From positions 197,139 through 239,395 of the forward strand of contig NZ_JAFA01000012.1 in the NCBI RefSeq assembly GCF_000519185.1: a stretch of DNA of 42,257 nucleotides, given 5' to 3'. Positions 31,087 through 39,463 of the stretch are shown here, one piece after another (the first letter of the stretch is position 1; every line of letters begins with the position of its first letter). The DNA is from Paraburkholderia nodosa DSM 21604. Its GTDB lineage: Bacteria; Pseudomonadota; Gammaproteobacteria; Burkholderiales; Burkholderiaceae. The translations under genes were made by a program, and so were the position numbers. The notes below the pieces were generated by a model. That model saw only the letters and a list, made by a program, of their open reading frames with translations. It did no database searches and was not told the origin of the DNA.

Positions 31087-31994
31087 AACTGGTTTCGTTC
31101 AATTGCGGGCGCATCGGTCTGGTCGAGCCCCAGACCGGCCGCGTCGTCGATGTTACTGACGTCGCGGGCGTCGAGCCGCAGGCGTGGCCTCCGGTCGGGA
31201 TGGTTCGCCTGATTGCGGACTGGCCCGCGCGCCGCGCGGTGCTGGAGGCCGCCGCGCGGGCGCGCGAAGGGCGGCCGCTCGACGAAGTGCGGCTCGACGC
31301 GCCCGTGCAATGGCCGAACAAGGTCATCGCGTTTCCGGCCAACTACCACGCTCATATCGACGAGATGAAGTATGGCACGAACGGCGGTGTGGTCTCGAAG
31401 TTCCAGGCGAGCGGGCAGGGGTTCTTCCTGAAGGCGAACTCGAGCCTCAGCGGTCCCGCGGAGCCGATCGTGCTGCCGCCGCTTGGAGGCCGGGAGATCC
31501 ATCACGAGTGCGAGCTCGGCATCATCGTCGGCAAGCGCGGTCGCGCCATTGCGCGCGAGCAAAGCCACGAGCACGTGTTCGGCTTCACTTGCCTGCTCGA
31601 CATGGTGGTGCGCGGCAAGGAGGAGCGCGTCATGCGAAAGTCTTTCGACACATTCTGCCCAACGGGGCCGTGGATCACGACAGCTGACGAGGTAGCCGAC
31701 TTCGGCGCGATCGAGATGAGGCTCTTCGTGAATGGAGAAGAGCGGCAGTCTGCGACCACACGCGATTTGATCGTCGACATCCCCGAGATGATCGCGATGT
31801 CTTCGGCCGTGATGACGCTGGAGCCGGGCGACATCATCGCCACCGGCACGCCGGCGGGCGTCGGTCCGGTGAAGGACGGCGACGTGATCGAGATCGTGAT
31901 CGACGGGATTGGTGCCATGCGCCTGCCGGTGGTGCAAGGCGCCGTGGGCGAACACGCCGTCTGGGATACCGACAAGGCGGGTTTTGCCGTCTGA
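31083..31994 (+). CDS. Fumarylacetoacetate hydrolase family protein (copy 2)
   Basis: This 303-residue paralogue of the protein at 1565-2482 shares the blocks WPNKVIAFPANYHAH, GQGFFLKANSSLSGPAEPIVLP and RGKEERVMRKS. Probable metal ligands are Glu142, Glu144 and Asp173. It is placed between a flavin hydroxylase and a gentisate-dioxygenase-like bicupin, which fits a fumarylpyruvate/maleylpyruvate-type hydrolase acting after ring cleavage (context inference). ATG 31083 overlaps the stop of the monooxygenase by four bases. An open frame runs further upstream but lies inside the monooxygenase gene. Confidence 0.91.
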   Translation: MKLVSFNCGRIGLVEPQTGRVVDVTDVAGVEPQAWPPVGMVRLIADWPARRAVLEAAARAREGRPLDEVRLDAPVQWPNKVIAFPANYHAHIDEMKYGTNGGVVSKFQASGQGFFLKANSSLSGPAEPIVLPPLGGREIHHECELGIIVGKRGRAIAREQSHEHVFGFTCLLDMVVRGKEERVMRKSFDTFCPTGPWITTADEVADFGAIEMRLFVNGEERQSATTRDLIVDIPEMIAMSSAVMTLEPGDIIATGTPAGVGPVKDGDVIEIVIDGIGAMRLPVVQGAVGEHAVWDTDKAGFAV

Positions 31995-32064
31995 GCGATA
32001 TGCGCCCACTACGGCCGGTGGAAAAAGCCGATCGATTCGGGTAACTAATCAAGAGGAGAAAGCG

Positions 32065-33015
32065 ATGTCCCAAGTCGACGCGCCCGTGCCGGTGGCGCCA
32101 CCCGGATATTTCGAGGATCTGCAGGCGCATGCGCTCTCGCCGGGCTGGGCGAAGAAAGTGCCGCAGATGTGGGCGGCGCCGCGTTCGCGTTTCGTGCCGG
32201 CCGTCTGGCGCTATGCCGAGGCGCGTGCCGCGCTCGATGCGGCCTGTGCGTTCGTGTCGCCCGAGTTCGCCGAGCGGCGCAATCTGATCATGGTGAATCC
32301 GGTCGCCGACAACATCTATCCGACCTGTCGCAATCTGGTCGCGGCATATCAACTCGTGCTGCCCGGCGAGACCGCCCGTTCGCACCGCCATGCGCCGAAC
32401 GCGCTGCGTCTGATTCTCGACGCGGGCGCGGACACATGCACGATCGTCAATGGCGTCCGGATCGAGGTTGCGCCCGGCGATGTCGTGCTTACGCCGTCGT
32501 GGCACTGGCATGGCCATCGCAACGGCGGCGATACGCCGGCATTCTGGATCGACTTTCTCGATGTCCCGCTCGTGCAGAACCTCGAATGCATGTTCTTCGA
32601 GGATCACCCGCAGCGCAACGAGCCGGCTGCAGGTGACGCGCCCGACTCGCCGTTACGCCGCAAGGGCACGGATCTCGCGCGCATGGCGCGCGAAGAGGGG
32701 ACCGTCGACCTCGCCACGGACCGTCTGCACACGACGGGGGTTCATGCGCTCGGCCTGAAGCACGGCGAGCGGCATGTGCAACCGAAGCGCATCGACAACA
32801 ACCTCTACGCGGTCGTGGCGGGCAGCGTGCGCATGCAGATCGAGCATTTCGGCGCAGTCGAACTCACTCGCGGCGATGTGGCGGTCGTGCCGTGCTGGCA
32901 TGAATTCGACATTGAAGGCCTCGCGCCCGAATCACAACTCGTTCGCGTGACCGACGCACCGGCCTTCGAGGCCCTGGGTTTTCGCAACGTCAGCGCCCTC
33001 GGAAAGGGAGAGTGA
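32065..33015 (+). CDS. Gentisate 1,2-dioxygenase-like bicupin ring-cleavage dioxygenase
   Basis: This 316-residue protein starts at ATG 32065 after AAGAGGAGAA. The first cupin carries PGETARSHRHAPNALRLIL with His107 and His109, and PSWHWHGHRN with His149; these match the Fe(II) ligands of gentisate, salicylate and 1-hydroxy-2-naphthoate dioxygenases. The second cupin (about 230-305, RGDVAVVPCWHEF) is more degenerate, as usual in the family. It is shorter than typical gentisate dioxygenases (about 345-390), with a short N-terminus. It lies between FAA hydrolase copy 2 and the acyl-CoA dehydrogenase. Gentisate itself is only one possible substrate. Confidence 0.88.
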   Translation: MSQVDAPVPVAPPGYFEDLQAHALSPGWAKKVPQMWAAPRSRFVPAVWRYAEARAALDAACAFVSPEFAERRNLIMVNPVADNIYPTCRNLVAAYQLVLPGETARSHRHAPNALRLILDAGADTCTIVNGVRIEVAPGDVVLTPSWHWHGHRNGGDTPAFWIDFLDVPLVQNLECMFFEDHPQRNEPAAGDAPDSPLRRKGTDLARMAREEGTVDLATDRLHTTGVHALGLKHGERHVQPKRIDNNLYAVVAGSVRMQIEHFGAVELTRGDVAVVPCWHEFDIEGLAPESQLVRVTDAPAFEALGFRNVSALGKGE

Positions 33016-33016
33016 A

Positions 33017-34159
33017 GTGAAATTCAGTGAAGAGCAGCAAATGCTGCGTGAGATGGTACGCCGGGTGGCGGACGAGCAGGTGCGCCCGCTCGTGCCCGGG
33101 ATGGAGGAAACGCGCCGTTTTCCCGAGGAGCTCGTCGAGGTGTTCGGCGATCTCGGTCTGTTGCAGATGTGGGTGCCCGAGGAATATGGCGGCCCGGGCG
33201 GCGACCTGACATCGGTCTGTATCGCGAAGGAAGAGATAGGTAAAGCCTCGCTCGCAGCGTCCACGCTGTGTGCGAACAATTCGATCGGGCTCATCCTGCC
33301 GCTGCTGCATTTCGGCACGGCAGCGCAAAAGGACCGCTATCTGAACGAGGCCGCGAAGGGACGCACGATCTCCGCCGTCGCGATCACGGAACCGGAGGCG
33401 GGCTCCGATGTGTCCGCCATTCGCACCCGGGCGCGCCGCGACGGCGACAGCTACGTGATCGACGGCCAGAAGAGCTGGATCACGTGGGCGGCGCAGGCGA
33501 ACTACATGCTCGTGTTCGCGCGCACGTCGGAAGGCCGCGGGCACGAAGGCATCAGCGTGTTCCTCGTCGACACGAAAACGCCGGGACTCAAGATTGGCCG
33601 CAAGGAAATGAAGATGGGGCGGCACGGGTCGCCAAGCTACCAGGTGTTCTTCGAGAACATGCGCGTGGAGGCCGATTGCCTGCTCGGCGAAGAGGGAAGC
33701 GGCTTCAAGGCCTGCATGCGCATTCTGGACCTGAATCGTCCTTCGGTCGCGGCCTCGTCGCTCGGCCTCGCGCAGGCTGCCCTTGACGAATCGTTGCGCT
33801 ATGCGCAAGAGCGCCGGCAGTTCGGCAAGCGCATTGGCGACTTCCAGGCGATCCAGTTCAAGCTTGCCGACATGGCCATGAAGATCGAAGCGGCGCGCAC
33901 GCTGCTCTATAGCAGCGCACAGGAAATCGACGGCGGCGATACGAGCCGCCTCACGCTGCTTTCGTCGATGGCGAAGTGCTACGTGACCGACGTTGCGATG
34001 GAAGTGGCGCTCGAGGCCGTGCAGGTGCACGGGTCCTATGGCTATTCGACCGAATACCCCGTCGAGCGCTTCATGCGCGACGCCAAGCTCAACCAGATTC
34101 TCGAAGGCACGAACGAGATTCACCGGCTCATCATCGCGCGGCAGTTGCTCGGCAAATGA
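33017..34159 (+). CDS. Acyl-CoA dehydrogenase
   Basis: This 380-residue protein starts at GTG 33017, one base after the bicupin stop codon, with GGGAG six bases upstream. It has the complete fold: N-terminal helices, AVAITEPEAGSDVSAIRT, YVIDGQKSWIT, RRQFGKRIGDFQAIQFKLADM and a C-terminal LEGTNEIHRLIIARQLLGK. Glu363 matches the catalytic base of medium/short-chain enzymes. It desaturates an acyl-CoA at C2-C3 and passes electrons to electron-transfer flavoprotein, whose beta subunit begins at 42073. The acyl chain is unknown; it could be a side chain or an alicyclic ring (inference). Confidence 0.94.
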   Translation: MKFSEEQQMLREMVRRVADEQVRPLVPGMEETRRFPEELVEVFGDLGLLQMWVPEEYGGPGGDLTSVCIAKEEIGKASLAASTLCANNSIGLILPLLHFGTAAQKDRYLNEAAKGRTISAVAITEPEAGSDVSAIRTRARRDGDSYVIDGQKSWITWAAQANYMLVFARTSEGRGHEGISVFLVDTKTPGLKIGRKEMKMGRHGSPSYQVFFENMRVEADCLLGEEGSGFKACMRILDLNRPSVAASSLGLAQAALDESLRYAQERRQFGKRIGDFQAIQFKLADMAMKIEAARTLLYSSAQEIDGGDTSRLTLLSSMAKCYVTDVAMEVALEAVQVHGSYGYSTEYPVERFMRDAKLNQILEGTNEIHRLIIARQLLGK

Positions 34160-34197
34160 CCGGCGCGCAGAACACCTGACACGCAAAGGACACAGCT

Positions 34198-35700
34198 ATG
34201 ACGACTCAACTCCATCCGGCCCTCGGCAGCGCGGCTCGCGCGTTTCTTTCGCGCACGCATCAGCACCTCGTGGATGGCAACCTGCTCGCAGGCGAAACGG
34301 GGCAGCGCACGGACATCCTCGATCCAGCAACGGGCGAGCGCATCGCGACCGTGGCCGAAGGCAGCGCGCTCGACGTCGACCGCGCCGTCGCTGCTGCCCG
34401 TCGCGCCTTCGATGGCCCCTGGCGCAAAGTCCCGGCCGCCGAGCGTACGCGCATCATGCTGCGCTTCGCGAGCCTGATCGAGGCCAATGCCGAAGAGCTT
34501 GCAGAACTCGAATGCATCAACAGCGGCAAGCCGCTGCCGTTCTGCCGCAACGGTGACGTGGCGGGCATCGTCGAGATGCTGCGCTATATGGCGGGCTGGA
34601 CGACGAAGATGGGCGGCGAAACGCCCAACGTATCGCTGGCCGGAGAGTGGCACGCCTACACGCTGCGCGAGCCGGTCGGCGTGGTCGGTCAGATCATTCC
34701 GTGGAATTTCCCGCTCAACATGGCGATGTGGAAAATCGCGCCCGCGCTCGCGGCCGGCTGCACGATCATCCTGAAGCCCTCGGAGCAGACGCCGCTCACG
34801 GCGCTGCGGCTCGGCGAACTGGCGCTCGAAGCCGGTTTGCCGGCCGGTGTGCTCAATATCGTGACCGGTTTCGGCAATCCGGTCGGCGCTGCCATCGCCG
34901 CGCATCCGGGCATCGACAAGGTGGCCTTTACGGGGTCGGGGGAAACGGGCCGCCGCATATTGCAGGCCGCGGCTGGCAATCTGAAGCGCGTATCGCTCGA
35001 ACTGGGCGGCAAGTCGCCCGTGATCGTCTTTCCTGATGCGAATCTCGAAGCCGCCGCCGCGGGGGTTTGCTCGTCGATCTTCTTTCACGCCGGGCAGATC
35101 TGCGCGGCGGGTTCGCGGCTCTATGTCCACGAACGCGCGTTCGACGAGATGCTGGACCGGATCAAGCGGCGCGCCAATGCGATGAAGCTCGGCCACGGCC
35201 TCGATGCCGGCACCGACATGGGTCCCGTGATCTCCCGCCGGCAGCTCGACCGCGTGGCGGGCTACATCCATAGCGGGCAGCAGGAGGGCGCCACGCTTGC
35301 CGCGGGCGGCGGGACGTGCGGCGAGCGCGGCTATTTCGTGCAGCCGACTGTGCTGACCGGTGTGAAGCCCGGCATGAAGGTGCACGACGAAGAGATTTTT
35401 GGCCCGGTGCTCTGCGCGATGTCGTTCGAGAGCGACGACGACCTCGATCGTATCGCCGCTGCCGCCAACGCGACCACGTATGGCCTCGCGGCAAGCATCT
35501 GGACCCGCGACCTCGCGCGCGCGCACAAGATGGCCAGCCGCATGGAGGCGGGCATCGTCAACGTGAACGCGCTGAGCTCGCCCGACGCGACCTTGCCTTA
35601 TGGCGGTTACAAGCAATCGGGTTGGGGCCGCGAGCGCGGTTTCGATGCGATCGAACTCTATACGCAGGTGAAGGCCGTTGCGGTGAATCTCAACGTTTGA
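34198..35700 (+). CDS. NAD(P)-dependent aldehyde dehydrogenase
   Basis: This 500-residue ALDH-superfamily enzyme has IIPWNFPL with Asn170, the Rossmann segment VAFTGSGETGR, LELGGKSP with general-base Glu268, GQICAAGSRLYV with nucleophile Cys302, and EEIFGPVL. Length and motifs are complete. It is of the betaine/phenylacetaldehyde-dehydrogenase type, so the aldehyde may be aliphatic or aromatic. It likely oxidises the aldehyde made from the P450 product by the GMC oxidoreductase (inference). It starts 38 bp after the acyl-CoA dehydrogenase; an AAAGGA motif precedes ATG 34198. Confidence 0.94.
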   Translation: MTTQLHPALGSAARAFLSRTHQHLVDGNLLAGETGQRTDILDPATGERIATVAEGSALDVDRAVAAARRAFDGPWRKVPAAERTRIMLRFASLIEANAEELAELECINSGKPLPFCRNGDVAGIVEMLRYMAGWTTKMGGETPNVSLAGEWHAYTLREPVGVVGQIIPWNFPLNMAMWKIAPALAAGCTIILKPSEQTPLTALRLGELALEAGLPAGVLNIVTGFGNPVGAAIAAHPGIDKVAFTGSGETGRRILQAAAGNLKRVSLELGGKSPVIVFPDANLEAAAAGVCSSIFFHAGQICAAGSRLYVHERAFDEMLDRIKRRANAMKLGHGLDAGTDMGPVISRRQLDRVAGYIHSGQQEGATLAAGGGTCGERGYFVQPTVLTGVKPGMKVHDEEIFGPVLCAMSFESDDDLDRIAAAANATTYGLAASIWTRDLARAHKMASRMEAGIVNVNALSSPDATLPYGGYKQSGWGRERGFDAIELYTQVKAVAVNLNV

Positions 35701-35739
35701 GCCACGGCGGCCAAGCGCATCGACGAAGGAGTTGAGGAG

Positions 35740-36969
35740 ATGAGCCGAACTTGCATTATTGTCGGCGCGAGCCATGCGGCAGCGCAGCTCGCGCCCAGCT
35801 TGCGCCAGGAAGGATGGGACGGGCGCATCGTGGTGATCGGCGACGAGCCGCACTTGCCCTATCATCGGCCGCCGCTGTCGAAGGGCTACCTGTTGGGCGA
35901 GAAGAGCCGCGAGGAACTGCTGATCCGCAGCGCGCAAACCTATGCGCGTTTCGATATTGAGTTTCGGCTCGGCGAGCGCGTCACGTCGATCGACCGCGTG
36001 GGCCGAGCCGTCACGCTCGCTTCGGGCGAGTCGCTCGCGTGGCACAAGCTCGCGCTGTGCACCGGCACGCGCGTGCGCACGGTCGAGCTGCCCGGCGGCG
36101 GGCTCGCGGGGGTGCACTATCTGCGCGGCATCGCCGACATCGATCGAATCCGTGGCGACGTGTTGCCGGGCAAGCGCGCCGTGATCGTCGGCGGCGGCTA
36201 TATCGGGCTCGAAACGGCGGCCGTGCTGAATCAGCTCGGCATGCGCGTCAGTGTGCTCGAAATGGCGCCGCGCGTGCTCGCGCGCGTGACCGCGCCGGAG
36301 GTGTCGGCGTTCTTCGAGCGGGTGCATCGCGAGGCTGGAGTGGAGATCCATACGGGTGTGGTGGTCGCGCGCTTCGAGGGAAGCGGGCGCGTCGAGCAGG
36401 TCGTCTCGCACGATGGGGGCCGCTGGGCTGCGGATCTGGTCGTGATCGGAGTGGGCGTGCTGCCGAACGTAGAGCTCGCCGCGCAAGCGAACCTCGCCAT
36501 CGACGACGGCATCGTGGTCGACGCCTGTGCGCGTACGAACGACCCCGACATCGTGGCGGCCGGTGATTGCACGCGGCATCCTTCGCCATGGTACGGAGCC
36601 GTGCGGCTCGAATCTGTGCCGAACGCGACCGAGCAGGCGAAAAGCGCGGCGGCCGCAGTGTGCGGCAAGTCGAAACCCTACGCGGCGCTCCCCTGGTTCT
36701 GGTCGGATCAATATGACATCAAGTTGCAGATCGCCGGGCTCAACCAGGGCTATGACACGGTTGTGTTGCGCGGCGATCGCGAAGCGGGCCACAGCTTCGC
36801 GGCGTTCTATCTGAAGCAGGGGCGGCTCGTGGCGGCGGACTGCGTGAACCGTCCTCAGGAGTTCATGGCCAGCAAGCGGCTGATCGCCGGGCAGATTGAG
36901 GTGGATGCCGCGCAACTGGCCGACGAAGGGTTCGCGTTGAAGACGCTCGTTGCCAGTGCGTGCGCCTGA
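35740..36969 (+). CDS. Ferredoxin reductase, FAD-dependent (copy 1)
   Basis: This 409-residue protein is of the putidaredoxin-reductase class. It has an N-terminal FAD loop (IIVGASHAAAQLA), the family signature LPYHRPPLSKGYL, a central NAD loop VIVGGGYIGLETA and DIVAAGDCTRHPSPW closing the FAD site. A C-terminal reductase domain follows. It moves electrons from NADH to a ferredoxin that serves a P450 or a Rieske oxygenase. The partner is almost surely the [2Fe-2S] ferredoxin 30 bp downstream. GAGGAG precedes ATG 35740. A paralogue lies at 39460-40704. Confidence 0.93.
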   Translation: MSRTCIIVGASHAAAQLAPSLRQEGWDGRIVVIGDEPHLPYHRPPLSKGYLLGEKSREELLIRSAQTYARFDIEFRLGERVTSIDRVGRAVTLASGESLAWHKLALCTGTRVRTVELPGGGLAGVHYLRGIADIDRIRGDVLPGKRAVIVGGGYIGLETAAVLNQLGMRVSVLEMAPRVLARVTAPEVSAFFERVHREAGVEIHTGVVVARFEGSGRVEQVVSHDGGRWAADLVVIGVGVLPNVELAAQANLAIDDGIVVDACARTNDPDIVAAGDCTRHPSPWYGAVRLESVPNATEQAKSAAAAVCGKSKPYAALPWFWSDQYDIKLQIAGLNQGYDTVVLRGDREAGHSFAAFYLKQGRLVAADCVNRPQEFMASKRLIAGQIEVDAAQLADEGFALKTLVASACA

Positions 36970-36999
36970 TCATTTCATTGCATGAGAGAGAGGTGTGTG

Positions 37000-37311
37000 A
37001 TGCCGGTTATCAAGTATGTGCAGGCGAACGGCCTGATCGTGGAGGCCGACGTGCCGTTCGGCAGTTCGGTGATGCAAGGCGCGGTCGATCACATGGTCGA
37101 AGGCATCGTTGCCGAGTGTGGCGGCGCGTGCAGCTGTGCGACCTGTGCCGTCCATGTGGACGAGGCGTGGGTGAGCCTGGTCGGTGAGGCTTGCGATCTC
37201 GAACGAGACATGCTCGAAGGGATCGGCATTCAGGGTGCAAATAGCCGCCTGAGCTGCCAGATCGAGATTACGTCCGAGCTGGACGGCCTCGTTGTGGCGG
37301 TGCCCGCCTGA
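37000..37311 (+). CDS. [2Fe-2S] ferredoxin, adrenodoxin/putidaredoxin type
   Basis: This 103-residue protein has the exact cluster spacing Cys40-x5-Cys46-x2-Cys49-x36-Cys86 (ECGGACSCATC...LSCQI) of vertebrate-adrenodoxin/putidaredoxin-type ferredoxins, which feed P450s. It has the conserved acidic stretch between cluster loops (CDLERDML). ATG 37000 is preferred, with GAGAGGTG upstream; ATG 36982 lacks a ribosome-binding site. It is paired with the reductase just upstream. The only P450 in the window is at 14765, in another operon. Confidence 0.93.
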   Translation: MPVIKYVQANGLIVEADVPFGSSVMQGAVDHMVEGIVAECGGACSCATCAVHVDEAWVSLVGEACDLERDMLEGIGIQGANSRLSCQIEITSELDGLVVAVPA

Positions 37312-37355
37312 GCAAGCGGCGCACGTCGCCAGACAAATAGCCGCGAGGAGAGACG

Positions 37356-39017
37356 ATGGGCCAGTGGGATGACAAGTTCGAACGTGCGGCGCGCAAATGG
37401 GCGAGCTGGACGATGCCCGAGTACGCGCGGACGGACCGCGTAATCGGCCGGATACTGGAGGACAAGGCTCGCCGGCTCCCTTACCGCGAGGTCTTTCAGT
37501 TTGGCGAGAACGCGGTGTCGTTCGAGCAGTTGAACGCGTGGAGCAACCGCGTCGCCAATGGCTTTCTTGCCGTGGGCGTGCGGCCCGGCGACAAAGTCGC
37601 GCTGATGCTCGCGAACCGGCTCGAATTCATGCTCGCCTGGTTCGGCCTCGCGAAGATCGGCGCCGTTTGCGTCCCGATCAACGTGGCGCTCAAGGGCGAC
37701 GGTCTCGCGTGGCAAATCGATCAGGCCGATTGCGTGGCGCTCGTGACCGAGCCGGCGTATCTGGGCGCGCTGGAGGCCGTCGCAGAGCATTTGCCGAAAC
37801 TGCGGCATCTCGTGGTGGTGAGCGAGCGCGCCTTCGACGCCGCGCGTCTGCCTGCGTGGCACGGCGTGCAGGCGTTGCATTTCGGCGCACTGTTCGCGCA
37901 TGCCGAAAGTGCACCGGGCTTGAGCGTCGACTTCCGGCAACTGTCGACGATCTCGTACACCTCCGGCACGACCGGGCGCTCGAAGGGCGTCATGATCAGC
38001 CATCACTACTGGTATGAAATCTGGGCACAGGCGGTCCAGTACGCACGCTACACCGAGGACGACGTGCTCTACACGGGCCTGCCGTTCTTTCATACGAGCG
38101 CGCACGGGACGACCGGCCCCGCGATTCTGGCCGGGGCGAAGGCCGTGCTCGTCGAGCGCTTCTCCGCGAGCAGGATGTTCGACGATTGCCGTCGCTGGCA
38201 ATGCACGTCGGCGAAATTCATCGGCAGCATGCTGGCGATCCTGATGAAGCAGCCGCCTTCGGCGCTCGATGCCGACAACCCGCTCCGGCTGATGGTCGGC
38301 GCCGCTGCCCCGCGCCAGATCTGGCAGGCCTTCGAGAACCGCTTTCAGACGCGGCTGCTTGAACTCTACGGCATGACCGAATGCAGCGGCTGCCTTGTGA
38401 ATCCCTATGAAGACCGCCGTCCGGGATCATGCGGCAAAGCGATCAACGGCTATGAGGTCAAGCTCGTCGACGAGGACGGCAACGACGTGCCGGCCGGCCG
38501 CACCGGCGAGGTCGTCGTGAAGCCGCAGCGTCCGTATCTCGGTACCACGGGCTATTACAGCGAGCCGGAAGCGACGCTGGAGTTGTTGCGCGATCGGTGG
38601 ATACAGACGGGGGATCTCGCGACCCAGGATGCCGATGGGTACTTCTATTACGTCGATCGCAAGAAGCAGGCGCTACGCCGGCGTGGCGAGAACATTTCCT
38701 CATTCGAGGTGGAGGCCGTCATCGGCGGCCATCCGGACGTGCTCGAATCGTGCGTGGTCGGCGTGCCTTCTGAGTTGGGCGAGGACGAGGTCAAGGCCGT
38801 CGTGGTGCTGCGGCCCGGTGCGGCGATCAGCGCGCGCGAGCTGATCGCGTGGTGCGAGCCGCGTCTCGCCTACTTTGCGATTCCGCGCTACGTCGCCTTT
38901 CGCAATGCGTTGCCGAAGACGCCGAGCGAGCGGGTCGAGAAGTATCGGCTACGCGCCGAGGGCGTGACGCCCGATTGCTGGGACCGCGAACGGGCCGGCG
39001 TCATGCTCGCTCGCTGA
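37356..39017 (+). CDS. Acyl-CoA ligase (AMP-forming), CaiC/long-chain-like
   Basis: This 553-residue ANL-superfamily enzyme has the ATP loop SYTSGTTGRSKG (200-211), ELYGMTECSG, and WIQTGDLATQDADGYFYYVDRKKQALRRRGENISSFEVE. The C-terminal motif normally holding the adenylation Lys (PTGK) reads PSER, with Arg526 at the Lys position and Lys529 three residues later. It activates a carboxylate to its CoA thioester with ATP, the likely entry to CoA-bound steps. It ends the module C operon, 44 bp after the ferredoxin. GAGGAG precedes ATG 37356. The substrate is unknown. Confidence 0.92.
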   Translation: MGQWDDKFERAARKWASWTMPEYARTDRVIGRILEDKARRLPYREVFQFGENAVSFEQLNAWSNRVANGFLAVGVRPGDKVALMLANRLEFMLAWFGLAKIGAVCVPINVALKGDGLAWQIDQADCVALVTEPAYLGALEAVAEHLPKLRHLVVVSERAFDAARLPAWHGVQALHFGALFAHAESAPGLSVDFRQLSTISYTSGTTGRSKGVMISHHYWYEIWAQAVQYARYTEDDVLYTGLPFFHTSAHGTTGPAILAGAKAVLVERFSASRMFDDCRRWQCTSAKFIGSMLAILMKQPPSALDADNPLRLMVGAAAPRQIWQAFENRFQTRLLELYGMTECSGCLVNPYEDRRPGSCGKAINGYEVKLVDEDGNDVPAGRTGEVVVKPQRPYLGTTGYYSEPEATLELLRDRWIQTGDLATQDADGYFYYVDRKKQALRRRGENISSFEVEAVIGGHPDVLESCVVGVPSELGEDEVKAVVVLRPGAAISARELIAWCEPRLAYFAIPRYVAFRNALPKTPSERVEKYRLRAEGVTPDCWDRERAGVMLAR

Positions 39018-39046
39018 AGCGCAGCGCGCGCTTCGCATCATCGCAA

Positions 39047-39080
39047 TTCGATCTGATGTTCGCGCAAAACAGTATTGGAC
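39047..39080 (+). promoter_or_regulatory. Partial arm of the shared promoter module before the ferredoxin operon
   Basis: TTCGATCT (39047-39054), then 17 nt ending in GCGCAAAACA, and GTATTGG (39072-39078) with -35 TTGGAC (39075-39080). The string GCAAAACAGTATTGG is nearly the same as the plus arms of modules B and C. No convincing -10 is found 19 bp further (AAGCTT), and no palindrome is seen. It lies in the 194-bp gap after the ligase gene. Confidence 0.45.
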
Positions 39081-39211
39081 CGGCTGAGCGTTTGCCGCGA
39101 AGCTTGGAGATCAGGGCAGTCACTTCGTGCAGGAACCGGACGTAGTCCTGATCATGTTGTGATGCGCGAGTTTGACATAACCGGATCGCCTGCGGGCAAG
39201 GAGAGCAAGAC

Positions 39212-39463
39212 GTGGCAAACGCGAAATTCAGACTCAAGGTGTCCGTCGATCAGGACGTTTGCGTGGGAGCCGGACTCTGCGTGCTATCCACGAGCGAGGT
39301 GTTCGATCAGCGCGACGAGGATGGCGTCGTCAGGCTCCTGCAGACGCAGCCGGACGAGGCGCACTACGAGAAGGTGCTCGGTGCGGTGCGCAAATGCCCG
39401 TCGAAGGCGATCAAGGTCGAAAAGCTGCCGTGCGGCGTGGATGACGTGGGAGAAGCGCCATGA
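39212..39463 (+). CDS. [3Fe-4S]-type ferredoxin (P450 partner class)
   Basis: This 83-residue protein starts at GTG 39212 after AAGGAGAG. The cluster motif is CVGAGLC...KCP, with Cys17, Cys23 and Cys62. The place of the fourth Cys of a [4Fe-4S] motif is Ala20, the mark of [3Fe-4S] ferredoxins that serve bacterial P450s. It overlaps the reductase gene by ATGA, so the two are made together. It is a different fold and cluster type from the [2Fe-2S] ferredoxin at 37000. Confidence 0.92.
   Translation: MANAKFRLKVSVDQDVCVGAGLCVLSTSEVFDQRDEDGVVRLLQTQPDEAHYEKVLGAVRKCPSKAIKVEKLPCGVDDVGEAP

Noticed and set aside
34120..36915. Open frame of 931 codons on the minus strand
   Set aside because: It lies fully antisense to the aldehyde dehydrogenase and ferredoxin reductase, which have complete motifs and ribosome-binding sites. 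Its translation is rich in Arg, His and Ala with no domain, as expected from GC-biased third positions.
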